From contig CABUMU010000134.1 in NCBI GenBank assembly GCA_902492855.1, positions 1 to 5,027 of the forward strand: 5,027 nucleotides of DNA, given 5' to 3'. The stretch comes from an uncultured Collinsella sp. (lineage in GTDB: Bacteria > Actinomycetota > Coriobacteriia > Coriobacteriales > Coriobacteriaceae). The notes under the pieces were generated by a model. The model worked only from the letters and a program-made list of their open reading frames with translations, was not told where the DNA came from and did no database searches. A program made the translations under genes and the position numbers. Of the stretch, positions 1-5,027 are shown in pieces (position 1 is the first letter of the stretch; each line of letters starts with the position of its first letter).

Positions 1-2
1 CT

Positions 3-15
3 GGGGCCCGTCCCC
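3..15. other. GGGG/CCCC inverted repeat with CCCGTCCCC motif at left edge
   Basis: GGGG (3-6) and CCCC (12-15) flank a five-base loop, and CCCGTCCCC spans 7-15. The stem is only four pairs and no T-run can be seen on the minus strand before the window ends, so I do not call it the xerD terminator. The minus-strand core GGGACGGG also occurs near the right edge. Confidence 0.3.
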
Positions 16-19
16 TTTA

Positions 20-33
20 ATATTTATAAATAT
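20..33. repeat. Perfect 14-base AT palindrome after xerD
   Basis: ATATTTATAAATAT reads the same on both strands and lies 16 bases beyond the xerD stop. It stands out in a GC-rich region. It may be part of a promoter or binding site for whatever lies to the left, or simply AT-rich spacer sequence. Confidence 0.4.
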
Positions 34-49
34 ACAGGTCAGCGAGGTG

Positions 50-991
50 CTAGCGATGTGCCAGCGGATGCGCCGCCAGATAGACCTCGGTCAGTTGCGT
101 GCGGTCGACATGCGTGTAGACCTGCGTGGTCGAAATATCGGCATGGCCCAAAATCTCCTGAAGCACACGCAGGTCGGCACCGCCCGCGAGCATGTGGGTG
201 GCAAAGGAGTGGCGCAGGGTGTGGGGATGGAGCCCAACCAGCCCCACCTGGCGCCCATACCGCTCGCATATCGCATGCACGGCCTGGCGCGACAGGCGAC
301 GTCCGTTCTTATTTAAAAAGACCGCCGAGGTCTCCGTCCCGTGAGCATGCGCGGCCAGGAGCGTGCGCCCGTCACCTATATAGTGTGTCAAGGCGCGAGC
401 CGCGCTTCCCACCAACGGGGCCAGACGCTCCTTGGAGCCCTTACCGCGCACCAGGACAAACCCGTCATCAATATGGATATCGCCCACATCGAGCCCAACC
501 AGCTCACTCACGCGCAAGCCGCATCCGTAGAGCACTTCCAAGATGGCATGATCGCGCAGTCCCATCTCGCCCTCGGGAAAGTCTTGATCGAGCAGTGCCG
601 AGACATCCTCCACCGAAAGGTATTCCGGCAGGCGATCTGCCTTTTTGGGCAGGCGCAACGCCGCCGTCGGGTTTTGGGCCACGGCCCCATCGCGCACCAA
701 AAAGGCATGCAGGCCCTTCACGGCAGCAAGCGCGCGCTCCACCGAGGCGTCGGAATAGCCTCCGTCGCGGCGATCGGCAACAAAGCCCTCCACGACCTGA
801 CGGGTCACCTCTTCAAAAGACGCAATGTCAGCCCGCTCCAGATAGGCGCAGTACGTCGTCAGGTCACGACGATAGGCCGCAATCGTGTTGCGCGCCAAGC
901 CACGCTCGACCGCGAGGTAATCGAGATACTCCCCCGCCGCCGCGGCGAGCGACGAGGGAGTAGCTTCGGTATGTTCCTTATTCGCCGGCAC
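50..991 (-). CDS. xerD: Site-specific tyrosine recombinase XerD
   Basis: Cytoplasmic tyrosine recombinase that, in the known family, works with XerC at the dif site under FtsK control to resolve chromosome dimers. The 313-residue product is close to the usual ~300. Residues ~15-105 form the SAM-like core-binding domain; ~120-305 form the catalytic domain. All catalytic residues are visible: R160 (GLRVSEL), K184 (GKGSKER), H257 and R260 (HTLRHSFATHML), H283 (LGHADISTTQ) and the nucleophile Y292 (VYTHV). Their spacing matches E. coli XerD. The LGHADISTTQVYTHV box and C-terminal AAHP favour XerD over XerC, as does linkage to pyrG. The start is taken as GTG at 991, two bases after the pyrG stop, because the reading frame farther upstream lies inside pyrG and no other plausible start follows closely. 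The ribosome binding site is weak (GGACTAAGG abuts the start), so translational coupling to pyrG is likely. No complete terminator is visible before the window edge. Confidence 0.93.
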   Translation of the reverse strand: MPANKEHTEATPSSLAAAAGEYLDYLAVERGLARNTIAAYRRDLTTYCAYLERADIASFEEVTRQVVEGFVADRRDGGYSDASVERALAAVKGLHAFLVRDGAVAQNPTAALRLPKKADRLPEYLSVEDVSALLDQDFPEGEMGLRDHAILEVLYGCGLRVSELVGLDVGDIHIDDGFVLVRGKGSKERLAPLVGSAARALTHYIGDGRTLLAAHAHGTETSAVFLNKNGRRLSRQAVHAICERYGRQVGLVGLHPHTLRHSFATHMLAGGADLRVLQEILGHADISTTQVYTHVDRTQLTEVYLAAHPLAHR

Positions 992-993
992 CC

Positions 994-2655
994 TTAGTCC
1001 GTAGCGAGGTTCTTGGGCGTCACCTGCAGACGGTCGACACCCTCGTGCTGGCCGATCGAGGCGCGCACGAACTCGCGGAACAGCGGCTGCGGGTTGGTCG
1101 GACGGCTCTTGAACTCGGGATGAGCCTGGGTGGCCACATACCACGGATGTACGTCGCGCGGCAGCTCGACCATCTCGACCAGACGCTCGTCGGGCGAAAG
1201 ACCCGAGATAACCAGACCGGCGTCCTCGAGCTGGTCACGGAAGGCGTTGTTGAACTCAAAACGGTGACGGTGACGCTCGTAGACGAGCTCCTCGCCGTAT
1301 GCCTCGCGCGCGAGGGTATCGGCGGCGAGCTTGCACGGATAGGCGCCCAGGCGCATGGTGCCGCCCTTCTCGGTCACGTCCTCCTGCGAGCTCATCAGGT
1401 CGATGACACTATACGGGCCGTCCGGATCGAACTCGGAAGAGCTGGCGCCGGCAAGGCCGACCACGTTGCGGGCGAACTCGCACACGGCTACCTGCATACC
1501 CAGGCAAATGCCCAGATACGGAATCTTGTGCTCGCGGGCGAACTCGGCCGCGAGGATCTTGCCCTCCAGGGCGCGCTTGCCAAAGCCGCCAGGGACCAAG
1601 ATGCCCGAGGCGTCACCCAGGACCTCGGAGACGTTCTGCTCGTCGAGGCTCTCGCCATCGACCAGCTGCACGTCAACGTGGCGATCGTAGAACACGCCCG
1701 CGTGGTGCAGGGCCTCGATAACCGACAGGTAGGCATCGGGCAGCTGCGTGTACTTGCCCACGACGGCGATCTTCACCTTGTCGGCGTGATGGTTGGCATG
1801 GTTCTGCTTGCGCAGGAACTCGTTCCACTCGCTCATGTCGCGCTCACGCGGGTCCAGACCCAGGCGCTCGCAAATGCGCAGGTCAAAGTCCTGCTCGGCA
1901 AGCAACTGCGGAACATCGTAGATGCTCGCGCAGTCCTCGTTGGTAAAGACACAGTCGGTGTCGTCGTCGCAGAAGCTTGCGATCTTGCCGCGGATGGCAT
2001 CGTCGATATGGTGGTCGGAGCGCAGAACGATAATATCGGGCTGGATACCAAAGCTGCGGAGCTCCTTAACGGAGTGCTGCGTCGGCTTGGTCTTGACCTC
2101 GTGGGCGGCGGCGATATAGGGAACGAGCGACACGTGGATGTAGCAGACGTTCTCGGGGCCGGCCTCCTTGCGATACTGGCGAATGGCCTCGACAAACGGC
2201 TGCGACTCAATGTCGCCGATAGTGCCGCCCAGCTCAGTGATGACCACGTCGGAGCCGGTCTGCTCCTCAATACGACGGAACTTTTCCTTAATGGCGTTCG
2301 TGACGTGCGGAATCACCTGTACGGTGCCGCCCAAAAAGTCACCGCGACGTTCACGGGCGATCAGGCTCTTATAGATGGCACCAGTCGTAAAGTTGGAATC
2401 GCGGGTTAGGTTCTCGTCAATAAAGCGCTCGTAGTGGCCCAGGTCCAGATCGGACTCGTAGCCGTCCTCGGTCACAAAGACCTCGCCATGCTGGAACGGG
2501 CTCATGGTGCCGGGGTCGACGTTCAGATACGGGTCGGCCTTTTGCATCGTTACCTTGTAGCCGCGCGACTTGAGCAGACGGCCCAGCGAGGCCGCGGTAA
2601 TACCCTTGCCCAGAGACGAAACCACGCCGCCGGTCACGAACACATGCTTGGTCAT
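994..2655 (-). CDS. pyrG: CTP synthase (glutamine hydrolysing)
   Basis: Converts UTP, ATP and glutamine to CTP, the last step of pyrimidine nucleotide synthesis, in the cytoplasm; the family is a homotetramer that can form filaments. The 553-residue product has the full two-domain layout. The synthetase domain (~1-270) carries the P-loop VVSSLGKGI with K17, the metal-binding region DLDLGHYERF (D71), ELGGTIGDIES (E141) and the KTKPTQHSV nucleotide-binding stretch (188-196). A short His-rich linker (NHANHHADK, ~285-293) leads to the class I glutamine amidotransferase domain (~294-535), with oxyanion motif PGGFG (355-359), nucleophile C384 in LGICLGMQ, and H512/E514 in AHPEF. The ATG start at 2655 is preceded by AGGT eight bases upstream. 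Its own promoter is expected because a terminator separates it from the gene upstream. xerD follows after two bases, so the two probably form an operon. Nothing essential is missing; the last ~15 residues are a short variable tail. Confidence 0.98.
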   Translation of the reverse strand: MTKHVFVTGGVVSSLGKGITAASLGRLLKSRGYKVTMQKADPYLNVDPGTMSPFQHGEVFVTEDGYESDLDLGHYERFIDENLTRDSNFTTGAIYKSLIARERRGDFLGGTVQVIPHVTNAIKEKFRRIEEQTGSDVVITELGGTIGDIESQPFVEAIRQYRKEAGPENVCYIHVSLVPYIAAAHEVKTKPTQHSVKELRSFGIQPDIIVLRSDHHIDDAIRGKIASFCDDDTDCVFTNEDCASIYDVPQLLAEQDFDLRICERLGLDPRERDMSEWNEFLRKQNHANHHADKVKIAVVGKYTQLPDAYLSVIEALHHAGVFYDRHVDVQLVDGESLDEQNVSEVLGDASGILVPGGFGKRALEGKILAAEFAREHKIPYLGICLGMQVAVCEFARNVVGLAGASSSEFDPDGPYSVIDLMSSQEDVTEKGGTMRLGAYPCKLAADTLAREAYGEELVYERHRHRFEFNNAFRDQLEDAGLVISGLSPDERLVEMVELPRDVHPWYVATQAHPEFKSRPTNPQPLFREFVRASIGQHEGVDRLQVTPKNLATD

Positions 2656-2673
2656 ATTGAGTTACCTGCGCTT

Positions 2674-2705
2674 CCCGTAGAAGTTGTCCATACACATCTT
2701 ACGGG
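2674..2705 (-). repeat. Inverted repeat in the pyrG leader
   Basis: CCCGTA (2674-2679) and TACGGG (2700-2705) are exact reverse complements 20 bases apart, inside the predicted pyrG leader and ending seven bases before the AGGT ribosome binding site. A smaller stem, CTTC/GAAG around TACGG, overlaps the proximal arm and would be mutually exclusive. No T-run follows, so this is not an attenuator-type terminator like that of Bacillus pyrG. Confidence 0.4.
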
Positions 2706-2710
2706 TCTTC

Positions 2711-2716
2711 ATTGTA
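2711..2716 (-). promoter_or_regulatory. Possible -10 box for pyrG-xerD
   Basis: The minus strand reads TACAAT about 55 bases before the pyrG start, giving a predicted leader of about 49 bases. The -35 position (CGTGCG) is poor, but an A-tract (AAGAAAAAAT, about 2741-2750) directly upstream could act as an UP-like element. A promoter is expected in 2656-2776 because a terminator lies just upstream, yet this exact assignment is weak. Confidence 0.35.
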
Positions 2717-2776
2717 ATACTCGCGACGCGCGCCGCACGCATTTTTTCTTACGCGCAATCGCATTTCTCCATCTCG

Positions 2777-2809
2777 AAACAAAACGCCGTCCGGTTGCCC
2801 AGGCGGCGT
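2777..2809 (-). terminator. Intrinsic terminator of the winged-helix gene
   Basis: On the minus strand ACGCCG pairs with CGGCGT. After one C/A mismatch, CTGG pairs with CCGG around a GCAA tetraloop, a stable GNRA-type loop. The T-rich run TTTTGTTT follows. It begins 24 bases after the stop codon of the winged-helix gene and precedes the pyrG leader, so it separates the two transcription units, although read-through cannot be excluded. Confidence 0.9.
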
Positions 2810-2833
2810 CGTTTCCACTATGAATGCACGCTG

Positions 2834-3172
2834 TTATCGATCGGCGACTTCGTCCTTGATCAAGTCCTGCACGAGCATACCGGCACGGATGCCCTCTAGA
2901 TACCATTCGCCACGCTCCGTGAGACAAATACCATTTGCGAGCTGGCCGCCGTCGTCGCTGTAGCGCGAGACGACCTCGATGATGTCTTCGGATTCCAAGC
3001 GTTCAATTGCCGCGCGGGCGCGATACGGAGACACCCCCACACGCTCGGCAAGCGTCTTGCGCGAAAAGCCATAAAATCCGCCGTTGTCTTCGGACAGCTG
3101 TGCGATCTCCATCAGCACCTGCACCTCGACACGCTTCATATCGTTGACACTCGCACGACCCTTGCCAGCCAT
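2834..3172 (-). CDS. Small winged helix-turn-helix protein, probable transcriptional regulator
   Basis: A 112-residue cytoplasmic protein I cannot assign to a named family. Residues ~12-30 look like a leading helix (MKRVEVQVLMEIAQLSEDN). Residues ~36-67 read as a helix-turn-helix (FSRKTLAERVGVSPYRARA followed by AIERLESEDIIEV). Residues ~68-86 (SRYSDDGGQLANGICLT) look like a beta wing, and the C-terminus is helical. This is the layout of winged-helix DNA-binding proteins; I see no ligand-binding domain, membrane segment or catalytic motif. The ATG at 3172 is chosen because GAGGAGG lies five bases upstream. The frame stays open to an ATG at 3262, which would add 30 residues of poor quality (Gly/Ala/His-rich), so that longer form is less likely. 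It has its own terminator (2777-2809) and a repeat-rich upstream region, which may mean self-regulation. Control of the adjacent pyrG is possible but unsupported. Confidence 0.8.
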   Translation of the reverse strand: MAGKGRASVNDMKRVEVQVLMEIAQLSEDNGGFYGFSRKTLAERVGVSPYRARAAIERLESEDIIEVVSRYSDDGGQLANGICLTERGEWYLEGIRAGMLVQDLIKDEVADR

Positions 3173-3177
3173 GGCAG

Positions 3178-3184
3178 CCTCCTC
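3178..3184 (-). promoter_or_regulatory. Ribosome binding site of the winged-helix gene
   Basis: GAGGAGG on the minus strand, five bases before the ATG at 3172, is close to the ideal Shine-Dalgarno sequence. It decides the start in favour of the 112-residue form over the longer open frame from 3262. Confidence 0.8.
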
Positions 3185-3191
3185 AAACCGA

Positions 3192-3215
3192 GCACGGGCA
3201 TCACCTGCACCGTGC
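3192..3215 (-). repeat. Hairpin just before the winged-helix gene ribosome binding site
   Basis: On the minus strand GCACGG pairs exactly with CCGTGC; after a one-base T bulge, GCA pairs with TGC around the loop GGTGA. It ends seven bases before GAGGAGG. A stable structure so near the ribosome binding site could influence translation, but the ribosome site itself is not inside the stem. Confidence 0.45.
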
Positions 3216-3230
3216 GCGACCGGCACACCC

Positions 3231-3256
3231 CATGATGGCCGGCAACATCCATCATG
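3231..3256 (-). repeat. Perfect 8-base inverted repeat in the winged-helix gene leader
   Basis: CATGATGG (3231-3238) and CCATCATG (3249-3256) are exact reverse complements around a 10-base loop. In the RNA of the minus strand this would be a hairpin about 60 bases before the start codon. No T-run follows, so it is not a terminator. It could be an RNA structure or an operator. Confidence 0.5.
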
Positions 3257-3291
3257 CGGCATCCCCGCAAAAGGATGAAACAGTTAGGGTT

Positions 3292-3299
3292 ATTGTATA
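3292..3299 (-). promoter_or_regulatory. Possible -10 region for the winged-helix gene
   Basis: The minus strand reads TATACAAT, offering TATACA or TACAAT as a -10 box. No convincing -35 lies at the usual distance (GCCTAT at 17 bases). A weaker alternative, TATAAG, lies at 3312-3317. If the TACAAT register is right, the transcript starts near 3285 and the leader is about 110 bases long. The gene needs its own promoter because a strong terminator ends the preceding unit. Confidence 0.4.
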
Positions 3300-3320
3300 C
3301 CGCCCAAATCGCTTATAGGC

Positions 3321-3350
3321 AGGTAAACGGGCTATTTTTAGGTTAAACGG
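3321..3350. repeat. Two near-identical direct repeats, AGGTAAACGG and AGGTTAAACGG
   Basis: On the plus strand AGGTAAACGG (3321-3330) recurs as AGGTTAAACGG (3340-3350), differing by one inserted T; their ends are 20 bases apart, about two helical turns. They sit just upstream of the possible promoter of the winged-helix gene and just after the UPF0371 terminator. The spacing and place suit a pair of binding sites for a regulator. This is an inference, and no bound protein is known. Confidence 0.5.
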
Positions 3351-3360
3351 TAGCTTTGTT

Positions 3361-3402
3361 GATAAAAGGGGCACACCGAATGCATACCCGATGCGCCCCT
3401 TT
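3361..3402 (-). terminator. Intrinsic terminator of the UPF0371 gene
   Basis: About 20 bases after the stop codon the minus strand can form a near-continuous 17-pair stem. It starts AAAGGGGCGCA, pairs with TGTGCCCCTTT (one G-U), continues through further pairs including wobbles, and has a 4-base loop (ATGC). TTTTATC follows directly. On the plus strand the same region pairs less well (A-C mismatch), so it serves mainly the minus strand. Confidence 0.93.
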
Positions 3403-3421
3403 CAGACCAATTAATCCAGGC

Positions 3422-4903
3422 TTAGCGGTGGAAGAAACCACGGCGCTCGAACTTGGGCTCGCAGCACACGTTGATGCCCAGCTTGCGCAACACCGTCTCG
3501 TCCGTCGGCGAGATGATCACGCTAAAGAAGGCATCGCAGCCGCGCAGCTGCTCCAGGCCCGAAAGGACGCGGGCCGCCGTCTCGCTCGTTGCCGAGGTGA
3601 TCGAGAGCGCCATAAGCGTCTCGTCGGTGTGCAGGCGCGGGTTCTTGCTACCCAGGAAATGCGTCTTGAGCTTGCTGATAGGCTCGATCGCCTCATCGCT
3701 AATGACCTCGAGCTCAAGGTCAACGCCCGAGACATGCTTAAGTGCGTTCATGATGAGCGAGCTCGCGGCGCCCAGGCGCGTGGAAGTCTTGCCGGTCACC
3801 ACGGAGCCATCGGGCATGACCATGGCGCCTACGGGGCCACCCGTCAGCTGCTCCCTGGTAAGGGCGGCCGAGCGTGCCGGCGAGTAGTTCTTGTCGATAC
3901 CGGCCTTCTTCATAATGATCTTGAGACGGTCGACTTGCTCATCGCCCACGCCGGTACGGCGCACATTTTCGACCGCGGTAAAGTAGCGGCGGACGATCTC
4001 CATCTTGGAAGCGTCGCGGCAGGCATCGTCATCGGTAATAGCAAAACCGACCATATTGACGCCCATGTCCGTGGGGCTCTGGTAGGGGCTCTTGCCCAGG
4101 ATCTTTTCCATCAGAGCACGGACCACCGGGAAAGCCTCGACGTCACGGTTGTAGTTGACCGTGGTCTTGTTGTAGGCCTCCAAGTGGAAGGAGTCGATGA
4201 TATTGGCATCGTCGAGGTCGGCCGTGGCCGCCTCGTAGGCGATGTTGACCGGATGCGTGAGGGGAAGGTTCCAGACCGGGAAGGTCTCGAACTTGGCGTA
4301 GCCGGCGGCGGTGCCGTGTTTGTGCTCGTGATAAAGCTGCGACAGGCAGGTGGCGAGCTTACCCGAGCCAGGACCCGGCGCGGTGACCACGACGAGCGGA
4401 CGGGTGGTCTCGACAAACTCGTTCTTGCCGTAGCCGTCGTCGGACACGATCAGATCGACGTCGTGGGGATAGCCCTCGATGGGATAGTGCAGCTTGGCGG
4501 GAATGCCGAGCGCGTTCAGGCGATTGCGGAAGACATCGGCGGCGGGCTGGCCGGCGTACTGGGTGATAACCACGGCCGCGACAGCAAAACCGTTGCCGCG
4601 GAACAGGTCGACCAGGCGCAAGACGTCCTCGTCATAGGTAATGCCCAGGTCGCCACGGGCCTTATTCTTCTCGATGTGGTTCGCGTTGATCGCGATGATG
4701 ACCTCAACGTCGTCGGCTATGCTCTTGAGCATGCGAAACTTGCTGTCCGGCTCAAAACCCGGCAGCACGCGGCAAGCGTGATAGTCATCAAACAGCTTGC
4801 CGCCAAACTCCAAATAGAGTTTGCCGCCAAACTGCGAGATGCGCTCCTTAATATGAGCGGCCTGCAGCTCGATATACTTCGCGTTGTCGAAACCCTGGCG
4901 CAT
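3422..4903 (-). CDS. UPF0371 / DUF1846 family protein of unknown function
   Basis: A conserved cytoplasmic protein family found in Firmicutes, Actinobacteria and others; its biochemical role is not established to my knowledge. The 493-residue product matches the usual ~490-505. Family hallmarks recognised here are the N-terminal GFDNAKYIELQ, the doubled FGGKL motif (~25-37) followed by FDDYH, EKNKARGDLGITYD (~78-91), YPHDVDLIVSDDGYGKN (~145-161), the glycine-rich APGPGSGK (175-182), HLEAYNKTTVNYNRDVE (~240-256), SPTDMGVNM (~276-284) and VVTGKTSTRLGAASS (~368-382). APGPGSGK resembles a nucleotide-binding loop but is not a canonical Walker A: the first Gly of GxxxxGK is absent and Leu follows the Lys. 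I see no signal peptide or membrane segment. The start at 4903 is preferred over ATG 4927 because GGGAG lies six bases upstream and relatives begin just before GFD. It has its own promoter and a strong terminator, so it is probably monocistronic. Confidence 0.93.
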   Translation of the reverse strand: MRQGFDNAKYIELQAAHIKERISQFGGKLYLEFGGKLFDDYHACRVLPGFEPDSKFRMLKSIADDVEVIIAINANHIEKNKARGDLGITYDEDVLRLVDLFRGNGFAVAAVVITQYAGQPAADVFRNRLNALGIPAKLHYPIEGYPHDVDLIVSDDGYGKNEFVETTRPLVVVTAPGPGSGKLATCLSQLYHEHKHGTAAGYAKFETFPVWNLPLTHPVNIAYEAATADLDDANIIDSFHLEAYNKTTVNYNRDVEAFPVVRALMEKILGKSPYQSPTDMGVNMVGFAITDDDACRDASKMEIVRRYFTAVENVRRTGVGDEQVDRLKIIMKKAGIDKNYSPARSAALTREQLTGGPVGAMVMPDGSVVTGKTSTRLGAASSLIMNALKHVSGVDLELEVISDEAIEPISKLKTHFLGSKNPRLHTDETLMALSITSATSETAARVLSGLEQLRGCDAFFSVIISPTDETVLRKLGINVCCEPKFERRGFFHR

Positions 4904-4909
4904 GTATGG

Positions 4910-4914
4910 CTCCC
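4910..4914 (-). promoter_or_regulatory. Ribosome binding site of the UPF0371 gene
   Basis: GGGAG on the minus strand lies six bases before the ATG at 4903. It supports this start over the in-frame ATG at 4927, eight codons upstream. It sits in a G-rich stretch (GGGAACGGGACGGGAG), so the exact anti-Shine-Dalgarno register is not certain. Confidence 0.65.
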
Positions 4915-4942
4915 GTCCCGTTCCCATTTAATGTTCTAGGCG

Positions 4943-4948
4943 ATTATA
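4943..4948 (-). promoter_or_regulatory. -10 box for the UPF0371 gene
   Basis: The minus strand reads TATAAT, a perfect consensus -10 hexamer in an otherwise GC-rich sequence. It predicts a transcript start near 4936 and a leader of about 32 bases before the ATG at 4903. That also argues against the ATG at 4927, which would leave a leader of only about 9 bases with no ribosome binding site. No good -35 is seen: at 16-17 base spacing the sequence is GGTTGG or CGGTTG. Confidence 0.65.
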
Positions 4949-5027
4949 ACGGAGCAGACCCTCCCCAACCGACGAGGCCGGGGCAGCTAATTTGGGACGG
5001 GGCTTTTTTGACTACCCCCACATAAAG
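4949..5027. other. Intergenic right edge with GGGACGGGG and an orphan T-tract
   Basis: The region upstream of the UPF0371 promoter holds no supported gene. It contains GGGACGGGG (4994-5002) running straight into six Ts (5004-5009) on the plus strand. CCCAA (about 4963-4967) can pair with TTGGG (4992-4996), a weak stem at best. No plus-strand gene in the window could use a terminator here. The piece may belong to a dispersed repeat or to a gene beyond the edge. Confidence 0.4.

Noticed and set aside
58..963. Plus-strand open frames opposite xerD
   Set aside because: Their translations are rich in Arg, Pro, His and Ala with no recognisable domain, as expected for the shadow of a GC-rich gene.
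50..991. XerD as the integrase of a mobile element
   Set aside because: It is coupled to pyrG, has canonical XerD motifs and length, and no attachment-site repeats, tRNA or phage genes are seen nearby.
50..1144. A longer XerD starting at 1144
   Set aside because: The extra 51 residues would come from the pyrG coding region in another frame, look unlike any recombinase N-terminus, and exceed the usual XerD length.
1045..2409. A plus-strand open frame of 454 codons opposite pyrG
   Set aside because: pyrG on the minus strand has all the family motifs. The antisense translation is Leu/Val/Ala/Gly/Asp-rich with no recognisable domain.
2417..2695. A 92-codon minus-strand frame beginning in the pyrG leader
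   Set aside because: It overlaps the start of pyrG in a different frame, its translation is unlike any known protein, and no good ribosome site precedes it.
3173..3262. A 30-residue N-terminal extension of the winged-helix protein
   Set aside because: No good ribosome site precedes 3262, the residues are low in recognisable character, and a near-ideal GAGGAGG precedes the ATG at 3172.
4904..4927. An upstream ATG adding eight residues to the UPF0371 protein
   Set aside because: It lies only about nine bases from the predicted transcript start, lacks a ribosome site, and family members begin just before GFD.
3356..4939. A plus-strand open frame of 527 codons opposite the UPF0371 gene
   Set aside because: It lies antisense to a clearly recognisable conserved family, and its translation shows no recognisable domain. 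Long antisense frames are common in GC-rich genes because of codon bias.

Overview
The window looks like chromosomal DNA from a fairly GC-rich actinobacterium, most likely a member of the Coriobacteriia such as Collinsella or a relative. This placement is an inference from protein flavour, base composition and gene order, not from a marker gene. All four genes I can support lie on the minus strand and are read from right to left. No tRNA, rRNA, CRISPR array, insertion sequence or transposase gene is visible. No gap between genes exceeds about 250 bases.

Reading in the direction of transcription, the right edge (4904-5027) carries a G/C-rich motif, an unexplained plus-strand T-tract and a good TATAAT -10 box. 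These precede a UPF0371/DUF1846 family gene (3422-4903), a conserved protein whose function I cannot state. That gene ends in a very strong intrinsic terminator (3361-3402), so it appears to be a stand-alone unit.

The next stretch (3173-3360) contains a pair of direct repeats, a possible promoter and two perfect-stem inverted repeats. It leads into a small winged-helix protein of 112 residues (2834-3172) with a strong ribosome binding site. A second clear terminator (2777-2809), with a GCAA tetraloop, closes that gene.

Downstream lie pyrG (CTP synthase, 994-2655) and xerD (tyrosine recombinase, 50-991). They are separated by two bases and are almost certainly co-transcribed. The pairing recalls the actinobacterial order pyrG-NUDIX-xerD, here without the intervening NUDIX gene. 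PyrG makes CTP for RNA, DNA and lipid precursors. XerD resolves chromosome dimers at the replication terminus.

I find no convincing new multi-gene system. The items most worth a second look are the unknown UPF0371 protein, the small DNA-binding protein with its repeat-rich upstream region, the inverted repeat in the pyrG leader, and the GGGACGGG motifs near both window edges.
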